64,000 nt of DNA from Stenotrophomonas rhizophila (GCF_001704155.1 NZ_CP016294.1:1175501-1239500), one strand, 5' to 3'. Counted from the stretch's first letter, positions 41,070 to 50,932 are shown. Made by a program: numbers and translations. Notes: a model not told the origin generated them from the sequence alone.

Positions 41070-41432
41070 TCAGCCCGGATAGGCCGGGAAGCGCTCATCG
41101 GGGTGGTGCTTCTTCCACTCGGTATGGGCCACGGTGCCCTCCCAGGCGAGGAAGGTGTTCGGCACGCGCCCGCGACCGGACCAGGTTTCCTGGGTATGCG
41201 GCAGCCAGTAACGCGGCGGCAGTTCCTTGCGTTCTGCCTTGGCGGGTTTGGCCCGCTTGGCCGGGTTGGCGGCTCCCTCGCTGCCCAGCAGGGCGCGCAG
41301 CCGGCGCTGCTGTTCCGGGCTGAAATCGTCGAAGCTGGTGGTCAGCAGCAGGGTGACGCGCTCATACGCCTCCTTGGTAGCTGCCCGCAGCAGGGCCTGC
41401 GGGGAGAGGGATGCGGATGGCTTGCGGGGCAT
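41070..41432 (-). CDS. H-NS-family nucleoid protein
   Basis: A 120-residue protein. The N-terminal helical half (PQALLRAATKEAYERVTLLL) would oligomerise. A basic linker (ANPAKRAKPAKAERK) leads to the DNA-binding motif ETWSGRGRVPNTF, a variant of the H-NS TWTGQGRTP AT-hook-like loop. The protein likely silences AT-rich DNA such as the islands in this window. ATG 41432 fits the family length; the upstream extension has no support. Confidence 0.87.
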   Translation of the reverse strand: MPRKPSASLSPQALLRAATKEAYERVTLLLTTSFDDFSPEQQRRLRALLGSEGAANPAKRAKPAKAERKELPPRYWLPHTQETWSGRGRVPNTFLAWEGTVAHTEWKKHHPDERFPAYPG

Positions 41433-41530
41433 ATGATTCCAGAAAGGAGGGTTGTCGGCGGGCAAGATAACAAATGCCGGTGTGATCAACCCGCTTCGGC
41501 GCCCCGCCATCCATTCAAGGAAGGAATATC

Positions 41531-41956
41531 GTGAGACTTGTCACGCTGCTGATGCTCTGTTTGATGGTGGCGGGCTGCAGCCTGGTGATCGATAGTGCCT
41601 ACGACACCCTGGAAGAGGCGGATAAGGCCGGGATGATCGGGAAGGGATGGGTTCCCGCATGGGTTCCCCGCGATGCGACGAACCTACGTGAGGTGCACGA
41701 CCTCGATTCGAATACGAGCCAGCTTTCGTTCTTCATGCCGCCGGGCACCGGGTTGAATCTCCCGCCGGATTGCCGACCGGTGGCCCATGCGCAGACGGCG
41801 CCCGCAGCCTTCAACCGCTTGTGGTGGCCCGGCGATCGCGTGCTCGCACGCTCTTACCGGTTCCTGCAATGCGATACCGAATACGACAAGGCGGTATTGA
41901 TTGCCACCAACAGGGACGGCGACCGCGTTCTCTACTGGCGGACCTACGCGCGCTGA
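41531..41956 (+). CDS. Small putative lipoprotein
   Basis: A 141-residue protein with a lipobox VAGC (Cys16) after a short hydrophobic signal. The mature part WVPAWVPRDATNLREVHDLD, with two more Cys (PPDCRP, LQCDTEY), suggests a compact disulphide-bonded periplasmic domain. It occurs alone between divergent H-NS and a DoxX-like gene. Function unknown. AAGGAAGGAAT precedes the ATG at suitable distance. Confidence 0.8.
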   Translation: MRLVTLLMLCLMVAGCSLVIDSAYDTLEEADKAGMIGKGWVPAWVPRDATNLREVHDLDSNTSQLSFFMPPGTGLNLPPDCRPVAHAQTAPAAFNRLWWPGDRVLARSYRFLQCDTEYDKAVLIATNRDGDRVLYWRTYAR

Positions 41957-42068
41957 GCGTGATCCGGGGCCACCCGCGGGGGAGGGGCGTATTACTCTTT
42001 CGAGGCATGCGCGCCGGCGCCGATGGGTCCCCAATGGGGGCAGCCAGATCGACGCTGGAGGCGCCCCG

Positions 42069-42455
42069 GTGCAGCTGTTGTACGCAACCTTTCCCGACCG
42101 CATGCCCGGCGTGGGCCTGCTGTTGTTTCGCCTGGTGCTGTCGTTGATGCTGGTAGGACCGTGGGGCCTGCGCGGGGCGCTGCCCCCGCCCGACCTGATC
42201 GCGTGGGCGTGGCTCGCCGCCGCCCTGATCGCGTTCGGCGGACTGCTTCCGTTGGGGATAGGAGTGGCGCTGGTCCTGGCCGGGGTGGATGCCGCGCTGG
42301 ACGGCTGGCCGTTGGCCGGACTGCTGCTGGCGTTGCTGTTGCTGGGTCCGGGCGCGTATTCGGTGGATGCGGTGCTGTTCGGTCGACGGGTGCTGGAGCG
42401 GCCGGCGTCGCGGCGCGGCAGCGACGACAACAAGGGCACTCACCCGAAAGAGTAG
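42069..42455 (+). CDS. DoxX-like small membrane protein
   Basis: A 128-residue protein with four hydrophobic helices (VGLLLFRLVLSLMLVGPWGL, LIAWAWLAAALIAFGGLLPL, IGVALVLAGVDAALDG, LAGLLLALLLLGPGAYSVDA). The pattern R in helix 1 and GPGAYSVDA at the end is common in DoxX/DoxD-like proteins. GTG 42069 was selected because the preceding frame is low-complexity; it sits after GGAGGCGCCCCG. It may be cotranscribed with the AraC gene 80 bp on. Confidence 0.7.
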   Translation: MQLLYATFPDRMPGVGLLLFRLVLSLMLVGPWGLRGALPPPDLIAWAWLAAALIAFGGLLPLGIGVALVLAGVDAALDGWPLAGLLLALLLLGPGAYSVDAVLFGRRVLERPASRRGSDDNKGTHPKE

Positions 42456-42537
42456 TCGTGCGCCCAGCCAATCGGGGCTTGGGCAGGGCGCGCTGCAGGC
42501 ACAGCATGCACGGGTGGATTTCGCGAGGTCCGAGCCA

Positions 42538-42945
42538 ATGCATGCCAACCATCCGGCATCTGCCGTGGAACCCGTGCCGGGCGCACCTTCGCGCGCGGTG
42601 GGGCGGGCGGTCGACTACATCGAGGCCAACCTGTCCGAACCCCTGCAGCTCAGCGCCATTGCCGGGGCGGCGTGCATGAGCCGTTTCCACTTTGCCCGTA
42701 CGTTCCGCGAGCAGACCGGGCTGAGCCCGATGGAATACCTGCGCATGCGGCGCATCGAGCGCGCCCGGCACCTGCTGCGTACCGAGGGGCAGCGCGTCTG
42801 CCAGGTTGCCAGTGCGCTGGGTTTCTACGACCAGAGCCACTTCGTGCGCTGGTTCCGCCGCAGCCTGGGCTGCACGCCCACGGCCTACGTGCGCGCTGCC
42901 GTCCCGTCGGGGTGCCAGCCGTGCGACGGTGCGCCTTGCCGGTAG
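42538..42945 (+). CDS. Short AraC-type regulator
   Basis: A 135-residue protein that is almost only a DNA-binding domain: two helix-turn-helices, EPLQLSAIAGAACMSRFHFA and VCQVASALGFYDQSHFVRWF. No ligand-binding domain is present. A start at 42505 is possible but adds little. The C-terminus has three Cys (SGCQPCDGAPC), an unusual feature that might sense redox or metal. It stands 39 bp upstream of the sensor kinase gene and may regulate it. Confidence 0.88.
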   Translation: MHANHPASAVEPVPGAPSRAVGRAVDYIEANLSEPLQLSAIAGAACMSRFHFARTFREQTGLSPMEYLRMRRIERARHLLRTEGQRVCQVASALGFYDQSHFVRWFRRSLGCTPTAYVRAAVPSGCQPCDGAPCR

Positions 42946-42984
42946 TTGTTTTTGTATGATGGCCCCGACGCGCAGGGGCTGACC

Positions 42985-45915
42985 ATGACGATCACATTCC
43001 GGGCCATCGCCTGCGCGTGCCTGCTGCTGCTGGGCGGCCATGCTGCGGCGTTGGACCCGGCGCGGGCGGTGGGGCAGTTCCACCACACCGCGTGGACGGT
43101 CAACCAGGGCGCACCGGGGCAGGTGACCGCGCTGGCGCAGACGGTGGATGGCTATCTCTGGCTGGGCACCGAAATCGGCCTATACCGTTTCGATGGCGTG
43201 CGCTTCACGCGCTTCGTGCCGCCCGGCGATGACGCGTTTCCCGCGACCAGTGTGTCGACCCTGTACGCCGCCCATGATGGCGGGTTGTGGGTGGGCTTCC
43301 GCTATGGCGGGGTGAGCCGGGTCGAGCGCACGGGCGTGCGCCACTACGGTTCAGCGGCGGGGCTGCCGACCAGCACCGTGTTCCGTTTCGCCGAAGACGG
43401 CGAGGGCCGCTTATGGGCCGCCACCTTTACCGGCCCGCTCTTCCTGCAGGGCCAGCGCTGGGTGCGGCCCACGCAGGCGATGGGCTACCCGGGACGACAG
43501 GCGCGGACGTTGTTCACCGATCGCGAGGGCACGCTGTGGATCGCCACCGAGGCTGGCATGGTGGTGTTGAGGCGCGGGGCAAGCGCATTCGGAGGGGTGC
43601 CGGCGCGCGTGGGCCGGGTAAGCCAGATCGCCCAGGCGCCGGACGGAGCCATCTGGGTGGCCGAAGCGGACGGCGGTGTGCGCCCGCTGTCCGGCCAGGG
43701 CGATGCCGTGGAATCGGCCGGGCTGCTGTTCGACCGCGACGGTGTGCTCTGGGCGACCACGCTGGGGACCGGGCTGGTTCGCCGCTCACCGCAACGCAAC
43801 CGGGCGGAGGTGGAACGCTTCCGCCGGGTGGACGGGCTCAGCTCCGATTACGCGCAGCCGTTGCTGGAGGATCGCGAGGGCAATGTGTGGGTGGGCGGCA
43901 GTCGCGGGCTGGATCGCTTCCGCCATGCAAACATGGTGCAGGTGCCGATGCCGGAAGGTGCGCAGGAGTTCGCCATGGCCGCGGACGGCAACGCGCTGCT
44001 GGTGGGCACCCGCAACCACCCGTTGCAGCGCGTGGACATGGCCGCACGCCAGACGCTGGCGCTGCCGGCGGGAATCACCGCCATGCACCGCGATGCCGCC
44101 GGCACCACGTGGTTGGCCGGGCCGGACGGGGTGTGGCGCCGTGACGGCGAGCGGTTCTCGAAGGTTTCCGGGCTGCCGGTGGCGACGCGCTCCGGCGTGC
44201 AGGCCATCGCGACCACCCCGGACGGCGCGCTGTGGGTGTCCTTGAACACGCCGGGTGTGTACCGGTTCAAAGACGGGCAGTGGGCACACTTCCAGGACAG
44301 GCCTGGATTGCCCACGGGTGGTTCGCCGCTGGTGATGCAGACCGATGCCAGCGGGCGGCTGTGGCTGGGCTTTGCCCGCAACGCGGTGGCGGTGCTCGAC
44401 CACGGGGTGTTCTCCACGCCATGGACGGGCGAACCGCTGGACGTGGGCAACATCACGGCGTTGTTCGAGGACGCGCAGGGCATGTGGATGGGCGGAGAGC
44501 GCGGTTTGGCGCGGGTGGCCGAAGGCCGGTTGCACAATGTGCTGCCGGCGGTGCGCGAAGACCTGCGTGGCATCAGCGGCATCGTGGCCGATGCTGCAGG
44601 CGACCTGTGGTTCAACGGTGCACGTGGCGTGGTGCATGTGCGCGCCGGCGACATTGCCGGGCTGTTCAACGCGCAGGGCACCCCGCGATACGAGCGCTTC
44701 GATGCGCTGGATGCGTTGCCCGGCATCGCCGCCCAGTTCCGGCCACTGCCCACCGCTGCGCGGACCCAGGATGGGCGGCTGTGGTTTTCCACGACCAGTG
44801 GCCTGGTGTCGATGGATCCGGCGCAGATCGTGCGCAACCCCGTGGCACCGCCAGTGGAGATCCTGTCGGTGGCGGTGGATGGGGCCGACGTGCCGATCAA
44901 TGCAGGCGCCGTCGAGCTGCCGGCAGGAACGAAGAACCTGCGCATCCGCTTCACAGCGCTTAGTCTTTCAATTCCCGAGCGGGTCCGTTTCCGTTATCAG
45001 CTGGAGGGCTTCGATCCGCAATGGTTCGAGGCCTCGACCGCGCGCTCGGCGTTCTACAACGCGCCTGCCTCGGGGCAGTATGTGTTCCGGGTAGCGGCCA
45101 GCAACAACGATGGGGTCTGGAACGAGCAGGGCGCCCGCCTGGTGGTCAACGTCGCACCGCATTACTGGGAAACCGCCTGGTTCCGCGTGCTGTGCGTGAT
45201 CGCGGGTGCGGCCCTGCTGTGGCTGCTGTACCTGGGCCGGCTGCGGCAGCTGGCGGCACGCATCCGTACACGCCTGGATGAGCGTCACCGCGAGCGCGAG
45301 CGGATCGCACGCGAGCTGCACGACACCCTGCTGCAGAGCACGCAGGGACTGATCCTGCGGTTGCATGCGTCCAGCCGCAAGCTGCCGCCCACCGACCCGG
45401 TCCGCGCCGAGCTGGAAGCGGCCATGACCATGGCCGAGCAGGTGGCGGCCGATGGCCGTGAGCGCGTGCGCGGCCTGCGTGGCGATGTGGAACGTGCGCG
45501 CGATCTTGGCGCTGCGCTGATGGGCGTGGCGGAGGAGGCGCATGGCCTTGAGACCCCGGCCGTTCGCCTGGTGGTGGAAGGCACGCCGCGCGCCATGCAG
45601 ACCTGCGCGGCCGAAGAGGCGTACATGATCGGCCGCGAAGCCCTGCTCAATGCATTCCGTCATTCCCGCGCCGCGCAGGTGCAGATCCTGGTCAGCTATG
45701 GGCGCCAGGGTTTCCACCTGCGCATCAGCGACGACGGGATCGGGTTACCCCAGGGGGCAGAGGCCATGACAGGGCACTGGGGCCTGGAAGGCATGCGCGA
45801 GCGCGCTGCGCGCGCCGGTGGCACGTTGATGATCCTGAGCGGACGCTCCGGGCGCGGAACGGAGATCGACCTGCAGATACCGGCGTCCTTCGCGTGGGAA
45901 CCCCGGCGCCGCTAG
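42985..45915 (+). CDS. Two-component-type sensor kinase with beta-propeller sensor
   Basis: A 976-residue membrane kinase. A signal peptide (IACACLLLLGGHAA) is followed by a large periplasmic propeller of Reg_prop repeats (DGYLWLGTEIGLYRFDGV, EGNVWVGGSRGLDRF, AGDLWFNGARGV). A Y_Y_Y domain near 640-720 precedes a single membrane helix (VLCVIAGAALLWLLYLG). A HisKA_3 dimerisation domain has His779 in ARELHDTLLQSTQ, and HATPase motifs are EALLNAFRHSRA and ISDDGIGLP. ATG 42985 gives the signal peptide. No response regulator adjoins it. Confidence 0.93.
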   Translation: MTITFRAIACACLLLLGGHAAALDPARAVGQFHHTAWTVNQGAPGQVTALAQTVDGYLWLGTEIGLYRFDGVRFTRFVPPGDDAFPATSVSTLYAAHDGGLWVGFRYGGVSRVERTGVRHYGSAAGLPTSTVFRFAEDGEGRLWAATFTGPLFLQGQRWVRPTQAMGYPGRQARTLFTDREGTLWIATEAGMVVLRRGASAFGGVPARVGRVSQIAQAPDGAIWVAEADGGVRPLSGQGDAVESAGLLFDRDGVLWATTLGTGLVRRSPQRNRAEVERFRRVDGLSSDYAQPLLEDREGNVWVGGSRGLDRFRHANMVQVPMPEGAQEFAMAADGNALLVGTRNHPLQRVDMAARQTLALPAGITAMHRDAAGTTWLAGPDGVWRRDGERFSKVSGLPVATRSGVQAIATTPDGALWVSLNTPGVYRFKDGQWAHFQDRPGLPTGGSPLVMQTDASGRLWLGFARNAVAVLDHGVFSTPWTGEPLDVGNITALFEDAQGMWMGGERGLARVAEGRLHNVLPAVREDLRGISGIVADAAGDLWFNGARGVVHVRAGDIAGLFNAQGTPRYERFDALDALPGIAAQFRPLPTAARTQDGRLWFSTTSGLVSMDPAQIVRNPVAPPVEILSVAVDGADVPINAGAVELPAGTKNLRIRFTALSLSIPERVRFRYQLEGFDPQWFEASTARSAFYNAPASGQYVFRVAASNNDGVWNEQGARLVVNVAPHYWETAWFRVLCVIAGAALLWLLYLGRLRQLAARIRTRLDERHRERERIARELHDTLLQSTQGLILRLHASSRKLPPTDPVRAELEAAMTMAEQVAADGRERVRGLRGDVERARDLGAALMGVAEEAHGLETPAVRLVVEGTPRAMQTCAAEEAYMIGREALLNAFRHSRAAQVQILVSYGRQGFHLRISDDGIGLPQGAEAMTGHWGLEGMRERAARAGGTLMILSGRSGRGTEIDLQIPASFAWEPRRR

Positions 45916-46008
45916 TCCCGTCACCGGCTGGAAGAGCAACGGCGTACAAGCCGCACCCTGCCGTTATCTGGCCCCATGTGTGTCGCCGCCCCTGCGCAGG
46001 ATTCACCG

Positions 46009-46989
46009 ATGCCCCCCAACGTGTTGGAAACGCTGATGCTCACCCGCCGCCAGGCGCTCCAGGCCGGTGCCTCGGCGCTGGCCGTCATGGCGCTGCCGGG
46101 TTTTGCGATGGCGCGCACCCCTTCCCCCGCTCCGGAGAACACTTTCATGTCCGAGAATTTCGTCACCACCAAAGACGGCGTCCGCATCTTCTACAAGGAC
46201 TGGGGCCCGCGCGATGCGCAGCCCATCGTCTTCCACCACGGTTGGCCGCTGTCGTCGGACGACTGGGACACCCAGATGCTGTACTTCCTGCAGAAGGGCT
46301 ACCGCGTGATCGCCCATGACCGCCGTGGCCACGGCCGCTCGGCACAGGTCAGCGACGGGCATGACATGGACCACTACGCAGCCGATGCCTCCGCCGTGTT
46401 CGAGCACCTGGACCTGCGCAATGCCGTGCATATCGGCCATTCCACCGGGGGGGGCGAAGTGGCGCGCTACGTGGCCAGGCATGGCCAGCCGCAGGGGCGC
46501 GTTGCCAAGGCGGTGCTGGTCAGCGCCGTGCCGCCGCTGATGCTGAAGACGGCGGCCAACCCCGGTGGCCTGCCGATCGAAGTGTTCGACGGCATCCGTG
46601 CCGGTGTTGCGGCCAACCGTGCGCAGCTGTTCGTGGACTTCCCGACCGGCCCGTTCTATGGCTTCAACCGCCCCGGTGCGACCATCTCGCAGGGCGTGAT
46701 CCAGAACTGGTGGCGCCAGGGCATGATGGGCAGCGCCAAGGCCCACTACGAAGGCATCAAGGCCTTCTCCGAAACCGACCAGACCGAAGACCTGAAGGCG
46801 ATCACCGTGCCCACGCTGGTCATGCACGGCGATGACGACCAGGTGGTGCCGATCGCGGACGCAGCGCTGCTGTCGGTGAAGCTGGTGAAGAATGGCACCC
46901 TGAAGGTCTACAAGGGCTACCCGCACGGCATGCTGACCACGCACGCCGACGTGATCAATCCGGACCTGCTGGCCTTCATCAAGTCCTGA
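46009..46989 (+). CDS. Exported alpha/beta hydrolase (non-heme chloroperoxidase-like)
   Basis: A 326-residue serine hydrolase. The N-terminus has a twin-arginine-like signal ([17 protein letters not shown], cleavage near FAMA). The catalytic Ser is in GHSTGGGE, Asp in [10 protein letters not shown] and His in YPHGML; the oxyanion HGW is [13 protein letters not shown]. This combination matches cofactor-free haloperoxidase/esterase enzymes. ATG 46009 has AGGA upstream; ATG 46036 is an alternative and leaves the Tat motif intact. Substrate unknown. Confidence 0.85.
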   Translation: MPPNVLETLMLTRRQALQAGASALAVMALPGFAMARTPSPAPENTFMSENFVTTKDGVRIFYKDWGPRDAQPIVFHHGWPLSSDDWDTQMLYFLQKGYRVIAHDRRGHGRSAQVSDGHDMDHYAADASAVFEHLDLRNAVHIGHSTGGGEVARYVARHGQPQGRVAKAVLVSAVPPLMLKTAANPGGLPIEVFDGIRAGVAANRAQLFVDFPTGPFYGFNRPGATISQGVIQNWWRQGMMGSAKAHYEGIKAFSETDQTEDLKAITVPTLVMHGDDDQVVPIADAALLSVKLVKNGTLKVYKGYPHGMLTTHADVINPDLLAFIKS

Positions 46990-48201
46990 TCAGGCGCTGC
47001 CACCCGGCATCCGGAACGTAAATGCTGTGCCGGTGGCCTCATCCGAGGCCACCACCAGCGTGCCCCCATGCGACCGCGCAATCTCCGCGGCGATGTAGAG
47101 CCCCAGCCCCAGGCCGGGCCGCGGCAGCTCCGCCTGCTCGCGCGAGAACGGCCTGAAAATTGTCGCCAGTCGCTCGGCGGGAATATGCCCGCCGTTGCAC
47201 ACGGTCAATACCAGTCCGCTTGAAGCGGCCTGTACCTCCAGCGCGATCGGCGCAGCGGCATCGCCATGCTGCACGGCATTGGTCAGCAGGTTGGCCAGCA
47301 ATTGGCCCAGCCGGTTCGGATCACACACCACCGCGCCATCGATCTCCATCCGCACCGCGATATCCGAGCGCCCGGTAGCGTTCGCCACCTCGTCCACCAC
47401 GTGCTGCAGATCGGCCGCCAAACAGTCGGCGCTGCGCAATGCCACGGGAATGCCGCCGCCCAGCCGGCCACGCGCGAAGTCGAGCACATCGCTTACCAAC
47501 CCCTCCATGCGATTCACGCTGGCCGTGATGTGGTCGAACATGCGCTGCTGGTAATCCGTATGCGGCGCAGCTTCGAGTGTTTCGGTCACGATGCTGATCG
47601 ACTGCAGCGGATTGCGAAGGTCGTGGCCCAGTACTGCGATGAACTGGTCGCGCAGCTCAGCCACCTGCTGCGCATCGGAAAGCGCCACTGACGCCAGTTC
47701 AAGGCGTTCTTCGGTATCGAGGTAATTGCCGACCAGCTCGGCCAGCAGTTCCATCGAGCGCTGGATATGCAGCTCATCGAACGTGGCAGGCGCCGAATCG
47801 ATCGCACACAGGGTGCCGAAGAAGCTGCCATCCGGACGGTGGATCGGCACCGAGGCGTAGCTCTCCAGCCCATAGATGCGCGGGGTATGGTGGGTGGAGT
47901 AGACCGGGTGCAGGCTCGCATGGGCGAACACCACCGGCTTGGGCGACTGCCGGATCTCATCGCAGATGGTGGTCTCCAGCACCAGCTGGCCGCCCGCCAC
48001 CAGGCCGAAGCCCAGGGTGTCGTGGGTGGCGCACGCCGTCCAGGTGGTATCGGTCACCCGGGCAATGGCCGTGAACCGGCAGCCGGTGATGTGGGCCACG
48101 GTTTCCAGGATGCGTGGCACAGCCGCGATGCGGCCGATCTCGGCGATATCGCGGAGCAGGGCGGGATCGGTGAGCGCAGGTAGGGGGGCAGGACTGGTCA
48201 T
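46990..48201 (-). CDS. GAF-domain sensor histidine kinase
   Basis: A 403-residue soluble kinase. The N-terminal GAF domain (ITGCRFTAIARVTDTTWTAC and GLESYASVPIHRPDG) probably senses a small ligand. A HisKA domain with FIAVLGHDLRNPLQSISIVT and HATPase motifs LGQLLANLLTNAVQHG and RPGLGLGLYIAAEIARSHGG follow. No transmembrane segment and no response regulator next to it. It is convergent with the hydrolase gene, whose stop is one base away. Confidence 0.92.
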   Translation of the reverse strand: MTSPAPLPALTDPALLRDIAEIGRIAAVPRILETVAHITGCRFTAIARVTDTTWTACATHDTLGFGLVAGGQLVLETTICDEIRQSPKPVVFAHASLHPVYSTHHTPRIYGLESYASVPIHRPDGSFFGTLCAIDSAPATFDELHIQRSMELLAELVGNYLDTEERLELASVALSDAQQVAELRDQFIAVLGHDLRNPLQSISIVTETLEAAPHTDYQQRMFDHITASVNRMEGLVSDVLDFARGRLGGGIPVALRSADCLAADLQHVVDEVANATGRSDIAVRMEIDGAVVCDPNRLGQLLANLLTNAVQHGDAAAPIALEVQAASSGLVLTVCNGGHIPAERLATIFRPFSREQAELPRPGLGLGLYIAAEIARSHGGTLVVASDEATGTAFTFRMPGGSA

Positions 48202-48289
48202 TGGTGGGAATGTTCACATGAATTGTGAAATGGCGCACTTTCGCAGCGATTACGTCGTAAAGTCCGCCAACAGGAAAGGAGGCCATGCC

Positions 48290-48943
48290 GTGGGTGTACT
48301 GCCATCGCGCCGGGAAAACGTGGTGAGAACCCTGTCCAGGGTCGTCGGCTGGTTGGTTGTGGTGCTGGTGTCGGCCGAGTTCCTGCTGGCTGCGTATGGG
48401 AAGTACGGGCTGCTGGACAGCCCCGCGTACGGCCGCTTCGTGGATCGCCATGGCTGGCTGTGGCTGCACCTGGCTGGCGGCGTGGTGGCCATCGTGGCCG
48501 GGCCGGTCCAGCTGTTGGCGCGATGGTGGTTCGAACGTCCTGTACTGCATCGGCGGGTTGGATACCTCTATTTCGGTGGAGTCCTCACGGCCAGCGCGGC
48601 GGCGGCTGGATTGATCGCCACCACTCCCGCACCGCTTTCCATCAAGCTTGGTTTCGCGGGTACCGCGCTGGCGTGGTTGACCACGGCGCTGCTGGCCATG
48701 ATCGCGATCCACCGTGGCCGAGTGGAGCGGCACAGGACGTGGATGATCCGCAACTACGCGGTGACCTTGGCGCCTGTCCTGTTTCGTTTGATGTTGCCGG
48801 TAGCCATTGCTTCAGGACTGGCGCCAAGCGGAGCGCTCATCTCGTGCCTGCTGTGGGCAAGCTGGCTCTTGCCCCTTGTCACGGTGGAAGCGTTCCGGAG
48901 GAGAGAACGCGATCCGCTGAAGCACGATTACATACCTTCCTGA
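48290..48943 (+). CDS. DUF2306 membrane protein
   Basis: A 217-residue protein with about six membrane helices. The LHLAGGVVAIVAGPVQLLARW and RRVGYLYFGGVL segments and RGRVERHRTWMIRNYAVTLA are typical of DUF2306. GTG 48290 was chosen because AAAGGAGG lies seven bases upstream. An ATG at 48285 has the same ribosome binding site but is out of frame, and an upstream frame overlaps the kinase gene. Function unknown. Confidence 0.82.
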   Translation: MGVLPSRRENVVRTLSRVVGWLVVVLVSAEFLLAAYGKYGLLDSPAYGRFVDRHGWLWLHLAGGVVAIVAGPVQLLARWWFERPVLHRRVGYLYFGGVLTASAAAAGLIATTPAPLSIKLGFAGTALAWLTTALLAMIAIHRGRVERHRTWMIRNYAVTLAPVLFRLMLPVAIASGLAPSGALISCLLWASWLLPLVTVEAFRRRERDPLKHDYIPS

Positions 48944-48951
48944 GGTAGTTC

Positions 48952-49410
48952 ATGCCCGCACTTGCCCTGCTGTTTGCCGCTGCCGCCACCGCAAATACCC
49001 CGGCGGCACCTGATGCCGCCACCGTAGCCGCTATCGAGGCGACCTGCTTTGACTATGTGGATGGCCAGCTGGAAGCCGATCCCCAGCGGGTAGCGCGGTC
49101 ATTGCATCCAGACCTGGCCAAGCGGATGGTGCTGGGCGAAACCCCGGACGAGCGGCTTAGCCTGCGCCGCATGAGCAAGGAGGAGCTGGTGGGCCTGACC
49201 CGCCAGGGCGCGCTGAAGACGCCCAAGGCGGAGTGGGACCGTACCTGCCGCGTGCTGGACGTTACCGGCAACGCGGCCTCGGTGCGGCTGGAGACGCCCT
49301 GGTTCGTGGACTACTTCCACATGGGCCGTTTCGGAGAGCGCTGGATCATCGTCAATGCGCTCTGGTACTCCAAGCCCAGAGCGGCCTCCACGGCACCGGC
49401 GGCGAAGTAA
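48952..49410 (+). CDS. NTF2-like/lumazine-binding family secreted protein
   Basis: A 152-residue protein. The first 15 residues form a short signal peptide (ALALLFAAAATANT). The remainder, with AAIEATCFDYVDGQLEADPQ and ERWIIVNALWYSKP, fits the putative lumazine-binding/SnoaL-like cone fold. Family members are often exported and uncharacterised. The gene begins 8 bp after the DUF2306 stop and converges on the monooxygenase, whose stop directly abuts it. Confidence 0.83.
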   Translation: MPALALLFAAAATANTPAAPDAATVAAIEATCFDYVDGQLEADPQRVARSLHPDLAKRMVLGETPDERLSLRRMSKEELVGLTRQGALKTPKAEWDRTCRVLDVTGNAASVRLETPWFVDYFHMGRFGERWIIVNALWYSKPRAASTAPAAK

Positions 49411-50895
49411 TCAGGGCGAACAGGCCGCGTGATGTGACACCAGATCGGCAAGTCGCCCGCCGTCCGCAACAGCGGCAACATAGCCGTCGGGGCGCACCAG
49501 CACCCACTCGTCCGGCCCAAGTCCGTACGCGCGCTGGAAATGCCCATCGCCGTCGCGCAGGTCGCCCTTCGGCCCAATGAGGTGTACGTGCAGGCCGGCG
49601 CGCGGCGGCGCAGCGATTCGGTCGGCCGCATGGCCCAGCAGCGTCCAATGGATACCGCGGAGTACCTCGAACAATCGGATGGGTTGCCCGCCCGCGCCCT
49701 GCAGCGGTGCATCAGGCGCGCGGTCGCCGGGCTCGATGCGCCCCTCGCGCGATTCGGCCGGCAGCGTAAGCGAAGACGCCCGATACCCCAGGTCGAGCTG
49801 CTGCACCTCACGACCACGCCGGTTGTCGCCGCGCTGGGCGTGCTCGAGAAGCCTGGTAGCAAGACCGAGCATTGCCGCCGCAACGGGCCTGCGTTCTTCT
49901 TCGTAAGTATCGAGCAGTACCTCTGGCGCGCCTTCCAATACGGACGCCAGCTTCCAGCCCAGGTTGTATGCATCCTGCGCGCTGGTGTTCAGTCCCTGGC
50001 CGCCGGTAGGGGGATGGGTATGCGCCGCATCGCCCACCAGGAACACCCGGCCCACGCGATACCGATCTGCCAGGCGTGCGTTCATCTGGTACGCGGAAGC
50101 CCACGAGACGCCTTCGACCGTGATGTCATCGCGCCCTGTCCGCGCGTACACGATTGCGGCCAAGCCCTCAACGGACAGGTCCACCTCGCCCTCCAGCGGC
50201 ACCGGTGCCTGCAACTGGAACAGGTCCGTGCCCATGAGCGGGCACAGCGAGATGCGGCGTGCCATGTCGTGCTCGTTGAAGTTGTGCCACGCATCGCGGG
50301 ACAGACCCTGCAGCACGATATCGGCGACGACGGCGCGAACGCCCAGGGTCTGGCCCGGGAAAGGAATCGCCAATGACTGGCGCACGAAGCTGCGGCCGCC
50401 GTCGGCGCCGATCAGGTAACGGGTTCTGATCGTCTGCTCGCCGCTGGGCGTGGCGATGCGGACGTGGACACCTTCGCCATCCTGATCGACGCCGAGCAAC
50501 GTGTGGCTGAATTGCACGGCATGGCCCAGTTCGGCCAAGCGCTCGCGCATGACGGCTTCGGTGAGGAACTGCGGCACCATGAGCGGCTGGCGATAAGGCT
50601 CGGCCGGGGTAGCCAGCGCAGCTTCCAGCACCGCGCTGTCGGTGCTGCTGCCATCGGTATTGTGGGTACGCGAAAGGGGGTACGGCCCGCCGGTAGCGAA
50701 CAAACGGTTGAGGATGCCCATGTCCTCGAACATCTCCTGGCTGCGGGGCTGGATGCCCTTGCCGCGCGAGCCATGGAACGGCTGGTCGCGCCGCTCCAGC
50801 AGCCTGAAGGACACGCCACGCCGGGCCAGCTCGATGGCCAGGGTCAAACCAGCGGCACCGGCGCCACAGATCACAACATCAGGGGTGTTACCCAT
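49411..50895 (-). CDS. FAD-dependent aromatic monooxygenase
   Basis: A 494-residue class A flavoprotein hydroxylase. The N-terminal dinucleotide motif is GAGAAGLTLAIELARRG, the second FAD/NADPH segment is LIGADGGRSFVRQ and the GD motif is FLVGDAAHTHPPTGGQGLN. The C-terminal thioredoxin-like domain is the one of PheA/TfdB-type phenol hydroxylases and of rifampicin monooxygenase. It is divergent from a MarR regulator and probably induced by an aromatic compound or antibiotic. GGAG precedes the ATG. Confidence 0.92.
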   Translation of the reverse strand: MGNTPDVVICGAGAAGLTLAIELARRGVSFRLLERRDQPFHGSRGKGIQPRSQEMFEDMGILNRLFATGGPYPLSRTHNTDGSSTDSAVLEAALATPAEPYRQPLMVPQFLTEAVMRERLAELGHAVQFSHTLLGVDQDGEGVHVRIATPSGEQTIRTRYLIGADGGRSFVRQSLAIPFPGQTLGVRAVVADIVLQGLSRDAWHNFNEHDMARRISLCPLMGTDLFQLQAPVPLEGEVDLSVEGLAAIVYARTGRDDITVEGVSWASAYQMNARLADRYRVGRVFLVGDAAHTHPPTGGQGLNTSAQDAYNLGWKLASVLEGAPEVLLDTYEEERRPVAAAMLGLATRLLEHAQRGDNRRGREVQQLDLGYRASSLTLPAESREGRIEPGDRAPDAPLQGAGGQPIRLFEVLRGIHWTLLGHAADRIAAPPRAGLHVHLIGPKGDLRDGDGHFQRAYGLGPDEWVLVRPDGYVAAVADGGRLADLVSHHAACSP

Positions 50896-50903
50896 CGTTT
50901 TCT

Positions 50904-50932
50904 CCAGGTATGTGTAATATGCACGTATCTGG
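50904..50932. promoter_or_regulatory. Operator-like inverted repeat between monooxygenase and MarR genes
   Basis: CCAGGTATGTG and CACGTATCTGG are inverted with 9 of 11 positions matching around TAATATG. It lies in the 47-bp divergent space and overlaps both likely promoters, as expected for MarR. Confidence 0.6.
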
